64,000 nt of DNA from Paraburkholderia mimosarum LMG 23256 = NBRC 106338. GTDB lineage: Bacteria; Pseudomonadota; Gammaproteobacteria; Burkholderiales; Burkholderiaceae. Below the pieces are notes generated by a model. It was not told where the DNA came from and searched no databases. It worked only from the letters and a program-made list of their open reading frames with translations. The stretch spans positions 1-64,000 of the forward strand of contig NZ_BBJJ01000028.1 of the NCBI RefSeq assembly GCF_000739815.1. Reading direction: 5' to 3'. Every line of letters begins with the position of its first letter. Positions within the stretch are counted from its first letter, which is position 1. This document shows positions 26,710 to 35,392 of this stretch, in pieces. The position numbers were made by a program, and so were the translations under genes.

Positions 26710-26848
26710 ATTCCTCTCCGATGATTCACAAAAGCTGAATGATAAGACCATGTTTTGTGCCTTTCTGCAATCAAAAGTGAAGCCTATAGTGCGCTCACTG
26801 GCCGGGGCATTGGGCACTGGCCGATGCAAGTTCATCAGGAGATTGGAA

Positions 26849-27613
26849 ATGCAACGCTTGACAGGGAAAGTCGCCATCGTGACGGGCGCCAGCTCGGGTA
26901 TTGGCCGCGCAACGGCAAAGCTGTTCGCGAACGAAGGCGCGAAGGTGGTCATCGCGGCGCGCCGCGCGGCTGAGCTTGAAACGCTCGCTGCGGAGATCGC
27001 CAGCGAAGGCGGCGAAGCCGCATATCTGGCCGGCGACGTGCAGTCGGAAGACTTCGCGAAGGCGCTGGTCGCGCTTGCCGTGCGCCGCTTCGGCCGTTTG
27101 GACATCGCCTTCAACAACGCCGGCACATTGGGCGAGATGGGCCCGAGCACCGCGATTTCGGAAACAGGCTGGAACGCCGCGTTGGCGACCAATCTGACCA
27201 GTGCCTTCCTCGGCGCGAAGCATCAGATTCCCGAGATGTTGAAGCAAGGCGGCGGCTCGATCATCTTCACGTCGACATTCGTTGGGTACTCCTTCGCATT
27301 TCCCGGCACCGCGGCCTACGCGGCGAGCAAGGCCGGACTGATCGGCTTGACGCAGGCGCTGGCCGCCGAGTACGGCGCGCAAGGCGTGCGCGTCAACGCG
27401 GTGTTGCCGGGCGCCGTGGACACGGAAATGTATCGCGGCATGAACGACACCGACGAATCGCAAGCGTTCGTGACCGGGCTGCACGCGCTCAAGCGCGTCG
27501 CCAGGCCGGAGGAACTCGCGCGTTCGGTGCTCTATCTTGCGTCGGACGATTCGTCTTTCGTGACCGGCACGGCTTCGCTGGTCGACGGGGGCGCCTCGAT
27601 TACACGTACGTAA
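26849..27613 (+). CDS. SDR family oxidoreductase
   Basis: 254-aa classical short-chain dehydrogenase. ATG 26849 follows AGGAG; the longer frame upstream overlaps the LysR gene. Cofactor motif TGASSGIG is at 12-19 with AARR downstream (Arg suggests NADP preference), NNAG marks strand 4, and the active site has Ser plus Tyr-x3-Lys (AAYAASKAG). Substrate unknown. It is divergent from the LysR gene and followed by a second SDR 77 bases downstream, probably co-transcribed. Confidence 0.87.
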   Translation: MQRLTGKVAIVTGASSGIGRATAKLFANEGAKVVIAARRAAELETLAAEIASEGGEAAYLAGDVQSEDFAKALVALAVRRFGRLDIAFNNAGTLGEMGPSTAISETGWNAALATNLTSAFLGAKHQIPEMLKQGGGSIIFTSTFVGYSFAFPGTAAYAASKAGLIGLTQALAAEYGAQGVRVNAVLPGAVDTEMYRGMNDTDESQAFVTGLHALKRVARPEELARSVLYLASDDSSFVTGTASLVDGGASITRT

Positions 27614-27690
27614 ATCAGAGTCGGCGGCATGCGGTTCTTCAACACGCGATGTCGCCGTTGCAACTTCATGCAAGGATAAGGAAATCTCTC

Positions 27691-28482
27691 ATGGACCTGA
27701 ACCTGAAAGGCAAACTCGCGCTGGTCAGCGCAAGCACAGCAGGCATCGGACTGGCTATCGCCAGCACCCTGGCGCGGGAGGGCGCTCGAGTCATCGTCAA
27801 TGGCCGCTCCCAGCCATCCGTCGACGACGTGGTCGCGCAACTGAAAGCGGACACCGGCGGCGACGTATATGGATTCGCGGGCGACCTCAGTAGCGCTGCC
27901 ACAGCGGAAGCGCTCGCACGGCGCTATCCGAATGTGGAAATTCTGGTCAATAACCTGGGTATCTTCGAGCCGAAGCCATTTGAAGCAATCCCCGATGCGG
28001 ACTGGCAGCGATTCTTCGACGTCAACGTCCTGAGCGGAGTCCGCCTGGCTCGCCTGTTTCTGCCCGCGATGAGGCAGGCGAACTGGGGCCGCATTATTTT
28101 CATTTCGAGCGAGAGCGGCGTGCAGATTCCAGCCGAAATGATCCACTACGGGATGACGAAAACCGCGCAGCTCGCGGTCTCGCGCGGACTGGCCGAAGCC
28201 GTTGCCGGTACGGGCATTACCGTCAACAGCGTCTTGCCGGGGCCGACGAAATCGCGCGGCGTGGGCGAGTTCGTGGCAACGCTTGCCAAGGCGGACGGGC
28301 AATCGTTCGAAGCGTTCGAAAAGCAATTCTTCGAGAAGGTTCGCCCCACGTCGCTCATCAAGCGATTTGGTTCACCGCGGGAAATTGCGTCCCTCGTGGC
28401 TTATATCGCCAGTCCCCTTTCATCGGCGACGACGGGCGCGGCGTTGCGAGCCGACGGGGGCGTGATAAAGAGCGCCTTCTAG
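27691..28482 (+). CDS. SDR family oxidoreductase
   Basis: 263-aa short-chain dehydrogenase starting at ATG 27691 (MDLNLKGKLALVSASTAGIG). The cofactor loop reads SASTAGIG instead of the usual TGxxxGIG, a variant typical of one SDR subgroup. NNLG replaces NNAG, and the active site has SSESG and HYGMTKTA (Tyr-x3-Lys). Probably oxidises or reduces a small alcohol or ketone. Likely in one operon with the preceding SDR, under the divergent LysR regulator. Confidence 0.86.
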   Translation: MDLNLKGKLALVSASTAGIGLAIASTLAREGARVIVNGRSQPSVDDVVAQLKADTGGDVYGFAGDLSSAATAEALARRYPNVEILVNNLGIFEPKPFEAIPDADWQRFFDVNVLSGVRLARLFLPAMRQANWGRIIFISSESGVQIPAEMIHYGMTKTAQLAVSRGLAEAVAGTGITVNSVLPGPTKSRGVGEFVATLAKADGQSFEAFEKQFFEKVRPTSLIKRFGSPREIASLVAYIASPLSSATTGAALRADGGVIKSAF

Positions 28483-28491
28483 AAGTACGCC

Positions 28492-29040
28492 TCACCCGGA
28501 CGCAGCAATGCGTTCAGACTGCTTGCGGATGCGACCGAGCATGCGCCGCCGGATCAGACCGCTGACTGGGCGGATGACGTACCAGTAGGGCGCGAACTTG
28601 CGGCGCGTTTCGGAGTTCGGACAAAAGACGCGTGTTTCGGTACTCAAAAGCGTTTCGCCCGATGGCATAGGCTCCACTTCGAAGCCCATCACCAGCTGAC
28701 AGACATCCAGCCTGTCGACCGTTTTGAACGCTTCCAGGGTCCGAACTTCAAGCAATCCGTAGTCGGCTTGCCAGAAGGCGCCTGTCAGCCCAAACGCCAG
28801 GCTGCGGTCGCCGTCACGGCCGAGGAAAATAAAGTCGTCGAGATCCAGGGGGCGGGGCCGCGACCGACCCATCAATCGAAGCGGAAGCTCTCGCAACCCG
28901 ATGGCCAGTTGCACAACGGGATCATCCTGCGCCCGCTGGCGAGCGGCACAGTCCAGGATGACGCTTCCAGGAGCGCGAGCCGTCGTCGTGTGAACTTCAC
29001 GAAAGTCATAACGCGGAAGAATTTTGTCGATCAACGTCAT
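28492..29040 (-). CDS. START/SRPBCC-like hypothetical protein
   Basis: 182-aa soluble protein. The pattern EVEPMPSGETLLSTETRVFC, then RRKFAPYWYVIRPVSGLIRRRMLGRIR, resembles a group of SRPBCC-like (polyketide cyclase/START fold) proteins of unknown function. These typically end with a surface Arg-rich helix. No catalytic residues can be named. It converges on the second SDR gene with a 9-base gap. The region 29041-29228 beyond its start holds no recognisable gene. Confidence 0.6.
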   Translation of the reverse strand: MTLIDKILPRYDFREVHTTTARAPGSVILDCAARQRAQDDPVVQLAIGLRELPLRLMGRSRPRPLDLDDFIFLGRDGDRSLAFGLTGAFWQADYGLLEVRTLEAFKTVDRLDVCQLVMGFEVEPMPSGETLLSTETRVFCPNSETRRKFAPYWYVIRPVSGLIRRRMLGRIRKQSERIAASG

Positions 29041-29228
29041 CGGGTCTGCGCCAGTTGGAGATTCTGCGCGGTTACGGAGGTGCGTGCACTATGCCACGGT
29101 CTGTCGGATCGCGCGCATTGAAAGCCCCGGGTAGAGAACCACCTCCCTGCATTTGCCGCCCTTCTCTATCGCACACGCACAAGTTTTTTTTCACTCCTAG
29201 CTTTAGTCGTTGTGGTTTGTATGTCTCG

Positions 29229-30980
29229 TTAGTGAATCTCGGGCTCGCCGCCGGCGCCGGCGCACGAACCGCCCACGCCGTCACGCTGCATGAAATCGAA
29301 TTCGCAGCCCTTGTCGGCCTGCATCACGTGCATCTGGTACATCGCGCCATAGCCGCGCGTGAAGCGCGGTTCCGGCGCGACCCAGGCGGCCTTGCGGCGC
29401 GCCAGCTCTTCGTCGGAGATCAGCACGTTCAGGCGGCGCTCCGGCACGTTCAGCTCGATCATGTCGCCGTCCCGCACGAGCGCGAGCGGTCCGCCGATGA
29501 ACGATTCCGGCGCCACGTGCAGCACGCACGCGCCATAGCTCGTGCCACTCATGCGCGCATCCGAGATGCGCAGCATATCGCGCACGCCCTTCTTGAGGAT
29601 CTTTTGCGGAATCGGCAGCTGGCCCCACTCGGGCATGCCAGGCGCGCCCACCGGTCCCGCGTGCTGAAGCACGATCACGCTGTTCTCGTCGCAGTCGAGT
29701 TCTTCGCTGTCGATGCGCGCGGCCATGTCGTTGTAGTCCCTGAACACGACGGCCTTGCCCGTGTGCACGTGCAGACGCTTCTGAGCCGCGCCCGGCTTGA
29801 TCACGGCGCCGTCCGGCGCGAGGTTGCCGCGCAGCACGGCGAGCCCCGTATCCGGCATCAGCGGATTCGCGCGGCGATAGATCACCGCTTCGCTGTAGAT
29901 CTGCGCGTCGGCGATGTTCTCGCCGAGCGTCTTGCCGTTCACGGTCGTCTGCGTGCCGTCGATCAGATCGCCGAGCTCCTTGAGCATCGCGCGCAGACCG
30001 CCCGCGTAGTAGAAGTCCTCCATGAGGTACTTGCCGGTCGGGCGGACGTTCGCGAGCACCGGCGTGCGGCGCGCGATTTCATCGTACTGGGCGAGCGTGA
30101 GATCGACACCGGCGCGGCGCGCGAGCGCGATCATGTGGACGATCGCGTTGGTCGAGCCCGAGAGCGCGAGGCAGGTGGTGACCGCGTTGTCGACCGATTT
30201 GCGCGTGATGATGTCCGAGGGCTTGAGATCCTCCCACACCATCTCGACGATGCGCATGCCCGTCTTCGCCGACATCTGCGCGTGGCGCGAATCCGGCGCC
30301 GGAATCGAGGCGAAGCCCGGCAGCGTGAAGCCCAGGGCTTCGGCGGCGCTCGTCATCGTCGATGCCGTGCCCATCGTCATGCAATGGCCCGGCGAACGCG
30401 CGATGCCGCCCTCCACGCCCTTCCAGTCCTCTTCGGTGATCTTGCCCGCGCGCAGGTCGGCCCAGTACTTCCAGGTGTCCGAGCCCGAGCCGAGCGTCAC
30501 GCCGTTCCAGTTGCCGTTGAGCATCGGCCCTGCGGGCAGGAAGATCGTCGGTAAATCCATGGAGATCGCACCCATCAGCAGCGCGGGCGTGGTCTTGTCG
30601 CAGCCGCCCATCAGCACGACGCCGTCGGCCGGGTACGAGCGGATCGTCTCTTCCGCTTCCATTGCGAGGAAATTGCGGTAGAGCATTGTGGTGGGCTTCT
30701 GGAACGGCTCGGAGAGCGTTTGCACCGGCAGCTCGACCGGAAAGCCACCCGCTTGCCAGATGCCGCGCTTGACCTCCTACACGCGCTGCTTGAAGTGCGT
30801 ATGGCAAGGGTTGATCTCGCTCCACGTGTTGAGGATGGCGATCACCGGCTTGCCCGCGTACTCTTCGCGGCTGTAGCCCATCTGCGCGGTGCGCGAGCGA
30901 TGGCCGAACGAACGCAGGTCGTTCACGCCATACCAGCGGTGGCTGCGCAGTTCCTCGGGGGTCTTTCGCTTCTTGCTCAT
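29229..30980 (-). pseudogene. IlvD/Edd family dehydratase with in-frame amber codon
   Basis: A 583-codon sugar-acid dehydratase broken by a TAG at codon 68 (30779-30777). The reading resumes in frame at once: HFKQRV-stop-EVKRGIWQAGGFP, where family members usually have Glu. A single G-to-T change from GAG explains it. The Fe-S cysteines and motifs (INPCH, GGCDKTTPA, GHCMTMGTAST, DARMSGTSYGACVLH) are intact. The family dehydrates aldonates such as L-arabonate to 2-keto-3-deoxy acids; the closest look is to arabonate-dehydratase-like proteins. It is the last gene of the ABC transporter operon. Unless the stop is suppressed or misread, it is inactive. Confidence 0.88.
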
Positions 30981-31023
30981 CTTGCGTTGCTCCAGGTGTT
31001 TCCAGTCAAGCCGCCGGCGCCGC

Positions 31024-31950
31024 CTAGCGCTGCTCCTTCACGCGCGACACGAGCTGTGTCGGGCTGACGAACTGCAGGGCGACCAGCACCCACGCGAGCG
31101 TGATGGCCATGTAGATCATCGCCATCGCGTCGATGGATTGCGGCGCGCGCACGCCCGTCGAAAAGACGGCGTAGTACAGCGCGACCACCAGCGTTTGCGT
31201 GTCGGGCCCGGCGGTAAAGAAAGTGAGTTCGAACATGCCGATCGTGCGCACGAGCACGAGCAGCCCCGCCGCCAGCATCCCCGGCACGAGGAGCGGCAGC
31301 AATACATAGCGGAAATAGCGCAGCGTGTTGGCGCCGAAAATGCGCGCGGCCGATTCGAGATTGGGATCGATCTGCTCGATGAACGGTGTCATCACGAGGA
31401 TCACGAACGGCAGCGCCGGCACCAGGTTCGCGAGGATCACGCCGGGCAGCGTGCCGGCGAGGCCCACCTGATACATCGCGGTCGCCATCGGGATGCCGTA
31501 TGTGACGGGCGGCACCATGAGCGGCAGCAGGAACACGAGCATGGCGAAACGCTTGCCGGGGAATTGCGCGCGCGCCAAGGCATAGGCCGCTGGCACGCCG
31601 AGCGCGATGGAGAGGAGCACGACCGAGCCCACGACTTCGAACGTCACCCACAGCACGCTCGACAGCTGGAAGTCGCGCCACGCCTGCGCATACCAGTGCA
31701 GCGTGAAGCCTTGCGGCAGCGGCGTGCCGAACCAGCGCGTGGCGATGGAGTTCACGCCCACCGTGGCGATCAAAAGCAGCACGTTGAGCAGGAAGAACGC
31801 CATGCCGCCCCAGACGAATACTTTCCAGAACAGGTCGGGCAGTCGCGAGGCTGCTTTGGTATGCGGCGCCTCGGCGGCGGGCGCGGGACGCTCTTCGCGC
31901 ACGGGCGCGCCGGCCGGAAGACCGGCCGCGTTGCGTTGATGTGCGCTCAT
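31024..31950 (-). CDS. ABC transporter permease (PotC/ThiP-like)
   Basis: 308-aa inner-membrane permease with six predicted helices after a Pro/Ala-rich cytoplasmic N-terminus of about 40 residues. The EAA loop reads ESAARIFGANTLRYFRYVLLPLLVPG, typical of the spermidine/putrescine-iron type permeases. Its ATG overlaps the stop of the preceding permease by one base. With the ATPase and binding protein upstream it forms a complete importer, probably for a sugar acid given the adjacent dehydratase. Confidence 0.88.
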   Translation of the reverse strand: MSAHQRNAAGLPAGAPVREERPAPAAEAPHTKAASRLPDLFWKVFVWGGMAFFLLNVLLLIATVGVNSIATRWFGTPLPQGFTLHWYAQAWRDFQLSSVLWVTFEVVGSVVLLSIALGVPAAYALARAQFPGKRFAMLVFLLPLMVPPVTYGIPMATAMYQVGLAGTLPGVILANLVPALPFVILVMTPFIEQIDPNLESAARIFGANTLRYFRYVLLPLLVPGMLAAGLLVLVRTIGMFELTFFTAGPDTQTLVVALYYAVFSTGVRAPQSIDAMAMIYMAITLAWVLVALQFVSPTQLVSRVKEQR

Positions 31951-32831
31951 CAGCCTTTTCCTCCGCTCACCGGGCCCGAGTAGAAGTAGCGCTTCGCGCC
32001 CAGCATCGCGGCCACCACCACCAGTTGCACGAAGCCCATCACGATCGCGATCGTCGAGGCGAGCGAGTAGTCATAACTCTCGAACGCCGCCTCCGATGCC
32101 GCAATGGAGATCACGCGCGTCGGGCCGGCAGGCGCGCCCAGCAGCACGGCCGACGGAAACACCGAATACGCCTGCACGAACGACAGGCACGCGGCCATCG
32201 TGAGACCCGGCGCGAGCAGCGGCAGATAGATCTGCCGGAACTGCTGCCACGGCCCCGCGCCGAGCGTGGCTGCCGCACGTGCGAGCGTCGGGTCGATGCC
32301 GGTGACGTACGAGAGCGTGAGCAGAAACGCGAACGGGAAACCCGAGACGATCAGCGAAATCAGCACGCCCCAATAGTTGTGCGTGAGACGAATCTCTTCG
32401 CTCGTGTACAGATGCAGCGCGTGCATCGCCTGCGGGAACCAGCCGTTCGGGCCGAAATAGCTCAGCATGCCGTCGGCGATCAGCACCGTGCCGAGCGTGA
32501 CGGGAATTACGAGCAGCGTCGTCACGAGCTTCTGGTACGGCGACTTGCGGCGCAGCGCGAAGGCCACGGGCAGCGAGAGACCGACATTGATGAGAGTCGC
32601 GGGCACCGCCAGCTTGAGCGTGACGAACACCGTGGGCCACAGCGACAGGTCGTGGATGAACTGCAGGTAATTGGCGAACATGCCGCCGCCGTTCATCGGC
32701 TTGAACGACAGCACGAGACCGTAGGCGAACGGATAGAGGAACAGCGCGATGATGAAGCCGAGCGCGGGCGTGACGAGCCAGCCGCGCGAATCGCGCGGCG
32801 CGCGCGTCGATGGCGAGGCGAGCGCGCTCAT
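31950..32831 (-). CDS. ABC transporter permease (PotB-like)
   Basis: 293-aa permease starting at ATG 32831 (MSALASPST), overlapping the ATPase stop by four bases. Six helices; the EAA motif is ARAAATLGAGPWQQFRQIYLPLLAPG. It pairs with the following permease to form the membrane channel. A longer frame reaching 32924 would run into the ATPase gene and is rejected. Confidence 0.88.
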   Translation of the reverse strand: MSALASPSTRAPRDSRGWLVTPALGFIIALFLYPFAYGLVLSFKPMNGGGMFANYLQFIHDLSLWPTVFVTLKLAVPATLINVGLSLPVAFALRRKSPYQKLVTTLLVIPVTLGTVLIADGMLSYFGPNGWFPQAMHALHLYTSEEIRLTHNYWGVLISLIVSGFPFAFLLTLSYVTGIDPTLARAAATLGAGPWQQFRQIYLPLLAPGLTMAACLSFVQAYSVFPSAVLLGAPAGPTRVISIAASEAAFESYDYSLASTIAIVMGFVQLVVVAAMLGAKRYFYSGPVSGGKG

Positions 32832-33910
32832 GATGCACGCTCCGCATAAGCCAGCACGTGCGAAGGCGCGACGCGCAGCGTGGCGTGCTCCCCCGCTTCG
32901 AATTCGCCCTCCACGCGCGCCCACAGCTTGCCGAACGGCGCATTGGCCAGCAGCAGCGAATCGCGGCCGCCGTATTCGACCATCTCCACTTCGACGTCGA
33001 AGGCGTTCGCGTCGCCCGCGCTGGCGCGCTCGAAATCTTCGGGGCGCATCGCCACCGAAATCTCGTTGCGGCCTTCGAGTTCGCCCATCGGCACACCGGT
33101 GAGGGTGATGCCCGACGAGGACATCGCGATATGCTCGCCGCGTTCGCCGGTAATCGAGAACGGCAGCACATTGCGAAAGCCCATGAAGCGCGCGACATGG
33201 AGATTCGAAGGACGGCTATAGACTTCCTTCGGGCTCGCCACCTGCTGCACGACGCCCTCTTTCATCACGACGATGCGGTCCGCCATGGAGAGCGCTTCGT
33301 CCTGATCGTGCGTCACGTAGAGGGTGGCGCGTTCGAGCTGCCCGTGGATGCGGCGGATTTCCGCGCGCATTTCGATGCGCAGCTTCGTGTCGAGGTTAGA
33401 GAGCGGCTCGTCCATCAGCACGAGCGGCGGTTCGATGACGATGGCGCGGGCGATCGCCACGCGCTGCTGCTGGCCACCCGAAAGCTGGCCCGGCAGCTTG
33501 TTTTCATGGCCCACGAGCTGCACGAGCTGCAGCGCCTCGCGCGCGCGGCGCCTGGCCTCGTCGCGCGGCACGCCCTGCATCTTCAGGCCGAAGCCCACGT
33601 TTTCCAGCACCGTCATGTGCGGGAACAACGCGTAATTCTGAAACACCATGCCGAAGCCGCGCTTTTCGGGAGGCAGCACGTCGATACGCAGGTCATCGAG
33701 CCAGATGCTGCCGCTCGTGAGCGGTTGCAGACCTGCGATGCAATTGAGCGCCGTGGATTTCCCGCAGCCCGAGGGCCCCAGCAGCGCGATGAATTCGCCG
33801 CGGCGAATGTCGAGATCGAGACCGCGCAGCGCCGCGACCTGCGCCCCCTCCGCGTTCGCAAAACTACGGCACACCGAGTCGAGGCGCAAACGATCGAAAG
33901 AATGCTTCAT
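32828..33910 (-). CDS. ABC transporter ATP-binding protein
   Basis: 360-aa ATPase with Walker A GPSGCGKS (45-52), Q-loop (FQNYALFPHMTV), signature LSGGQQQR, Walker B LVLMDEP and the H-loop in VTHDQDEAL. A C-terminal TOBE domain (about 280-350; ISVAMRPEDFE) marks it as a PotA/UgpC-like subunit. ATG 33910 with GGAAGG upstream is chosen over a start 29 codons earlier. Second gene of the operon, 106 bases after the binding protein. Confidence 0.92.
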   Translation of the reverse strand: MKHSFDRLRLDSVCRSFANAEGAQVAALRGLDLDIRRGEFIALLGPSGCGKSTALNCIAGLQPLTSGSIWLDDLRIDVLPPEKRGFGMVFQNYALFPHMTVLENVGFGLKMQGVPRDEARRRAREALQLVQLVGHENKLPGQLSGGQQQRVAIARAIVIEPPLVLMDEPLSNLDTKLRIEMRAEIRRIHGQLERATLYVTHDQDEALSMADRIVVMKEGVVQQVASPKEVYSRPSNLHVARFMGFRNVLPFSITGERGEHIAMSSSGITLTGVPMGELEGRNEISVAMRPEDFERASAGDANAFDVEVEMVEYGGRDSLLLANAPFGKLWARVEGEFEAGEHATLRVAPSHVLAYAERAS

Positions 33911-34015
33911 GACACCTTCCTGACCAACGAGATCAACTCCATGAACAGGGATCGCGGACGGCGCTCGAACCGCACCACGCGCGCGCCGTCCGTCCATCGC
34001 TGATGCTTGCGCCGC

Positions 34016-35182
34016 TCACTGCGACTTCTGCGAGCCGACTTCGCGGTCCCATTTCTGGAACGCCGCGACCATCGCCTGCGCCGAAAGCGGCTGGACATGC
34101 GGATAAGCCGCGAGCCACTTCGCGTACTCGGGGCGGCCGTACTTCGCGATCACGTCCTGGCTTTGCTGCGGCGCCATCTGGAGCGTCACGTCCTTCACGG
34201 CGGGGCCGGGATAGAAGTAGCCGTCGTCGTACGTCATGGCCTGCTGCTGCGGCTCGAGCATGAAATTCATGAGCTTGAGCAGCACCGCGAGCTTCTCCTT
34301 CGAAACGCCCTTCGGCACGACCATGAAGTGGGCGTCGTTCACCCACGTCATGTTGTTGAACGCCTGGACCCTGAAGTCGGCGGGCACGATGCCGAGCGCA
34401 CGCGGATTGATGTCCCAGCCGGTCACGGTCACGGTCATGTCGCGCGTGCCCTCGCCCAGTTCCTTCATCACCGCCGAAGTGCCGCCCGGGTAATACGGCA
34501 CGCACGCGTTCAGCTCCTTGAGGAACGCCCAGGTCTTGTCCCAGCCGTTGATGGGGTCTTGCGGATTGTTGTCGCCGAGCAGGTACGGCAGGCCCATCAG
34601 GAACGTGCGGCCCGGGCCGGAGTTGGCCGGACGCGCGTAGATCAGCTTGCCGGGGTTCGCCTTGCACCAGGCAAGCAGTTCCTGCGGCGTTTGCGGCGGC
34701 CTGGCGACCTTGGCCGGGTTGTATTCGACCAGTGGACCCGCAGGCATATACGAGACTTCGAGGCCATAGCCTTGTGCGAGATCCTGCATCTTGCGCGGGC
34801 CAGGCGCGTACTTGTCGAGCACGCCCGGCAACCCTGCCTGCTGATCCGGCAGCAGCTTCATCCACAGGTTCAGTTCGATGCCGGCGGCGAGCGCGTCGGT
34901 GCCCGTCAGCACGAGGTCGATGTCGGCGCGGCCGGCGGCCTGCATTGCCTTGATCTTGCCAGGCAGTTGCGGCGCGGGCGCGTTGGTGTAAGTGATATTG
35001 GAAACGAGATTCGGATACTTCGCCTTGAACGCCTCGATCGCCTTCTGCGTGAGCTGCAGATTACCGGCCACGTCGACTACGTTCAGGGAAACGGGATCGG
35101 CCTTCGCCGCGCTCATGCCAAGCGCCGTTGCGGCCGCCACACATACGGCCAGCACCCTGGCCCTCAAGCGTCCATCGAACAT
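34016..35182 (-). CDS. Extracellular solute-binding protein
   Basis: 388-aa periplasmic binding protein with a Sec signal peptide cleaved near AAKA-DPVSL. It belongs to the bacterial solute-binding type that serves PotABC-like importers (VDVAGNLQLTQKAIEAFKAKYP; later YPGGTSAVMKELGEGTRDM). First gene of the operon with two permeases, ATPase and the IlvD/Edd dehydratase. The ligand cannot be read from sequence; an aldonate, aldarate or hexuronate is inferred from context. An operator-like site lies about 95 bases upstream. Confidence 0.86.
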   Translation of the reverse strand: MFDGRLRARVLAVCVAAATALGMSAAKADPVSLNVVDVAGNLQLTQKAIEAFKAKYPNLVSNITYTNAPAPQLPGKIKAMQAAGRADIDLVLTGTDALAAGIELNLWMKLLPDQQAGLPGVLDKYAPGPRKMQDLAQGYGLEVSYMPAGPLVEYNPAKVARPPQTPQELLAWCKANPGKLIYARPANSGPGRTFLMGLPYLLGDNNPQDPINGWDKTWAFLKELNACVPYYPGGTSAVMKELGEGTRDMTVTVTGWDINPRALGIVPADFRVQAFNNMTWVNDAHFMVVPKGVSKEKLAVLLKLMNFMLEPQQQAMTYDDGYFYPGPAVKDVTLQMAPQQSQDVIAKYGRPEYAKWLAAYPHVQPLSAQAMVAAFQKWDREVGSQKSQ

Positions 35183-35278
35183 CGCATCTCCTCACTTCTG
35201 TTTATGGAATTGTTCTAACGCGACCCGTTGATTCTTATCTTGCCAGGCCGGACACAGGATGCCGAACCACGCATTAAG

Positions 35279-35289
35279 TTGTCAAGCAA
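35279..35289. promoter_or_regulatory. Operator-like site upstream of the ABC operon
   Basis: TTGT-CAA-GCAA, within AAGTTGTCAAGCAACATT (35276-35293), differs by one base from the core at 38013-38023. On the minus strand it overlaps a TTGACA -35-like box for the ABC transporter operon. Confidence 0.5.
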
Positions 35290-35342
35290 CATTAGGGTAT
35301 TTGTGAGGCCGTCGTGAGCCGCTTGTCGGCCCGGTGTGGGAG

Positions 35343-35374
35343 AAAGCGCCTGGAAGGCTTCTGCAGGCGCTTTT
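35343..35374. terminator. Hairpin terminator after the semialdehyde dehydrogenase
   Basis: A perfect 10-bp stem (AAAGCGCCTG at 35343-35352 with 35364-35373) has T residues on both strands (three to four), so it may work in both directions. It lies about 20 bases beyond the aldehyde dehydrogenase stop. Confidence 0.6.
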
Positions 35375-35392
35375 CCGACCGCTTTCGCGCGA

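Noticed and set aside
26709..27192. N-terminal extension of the LysR gene to 27192
   Set aside because: It would overlap the SDR gene on the other strand and precede a perfect LTTR start with a good Shine-Dalgarno.
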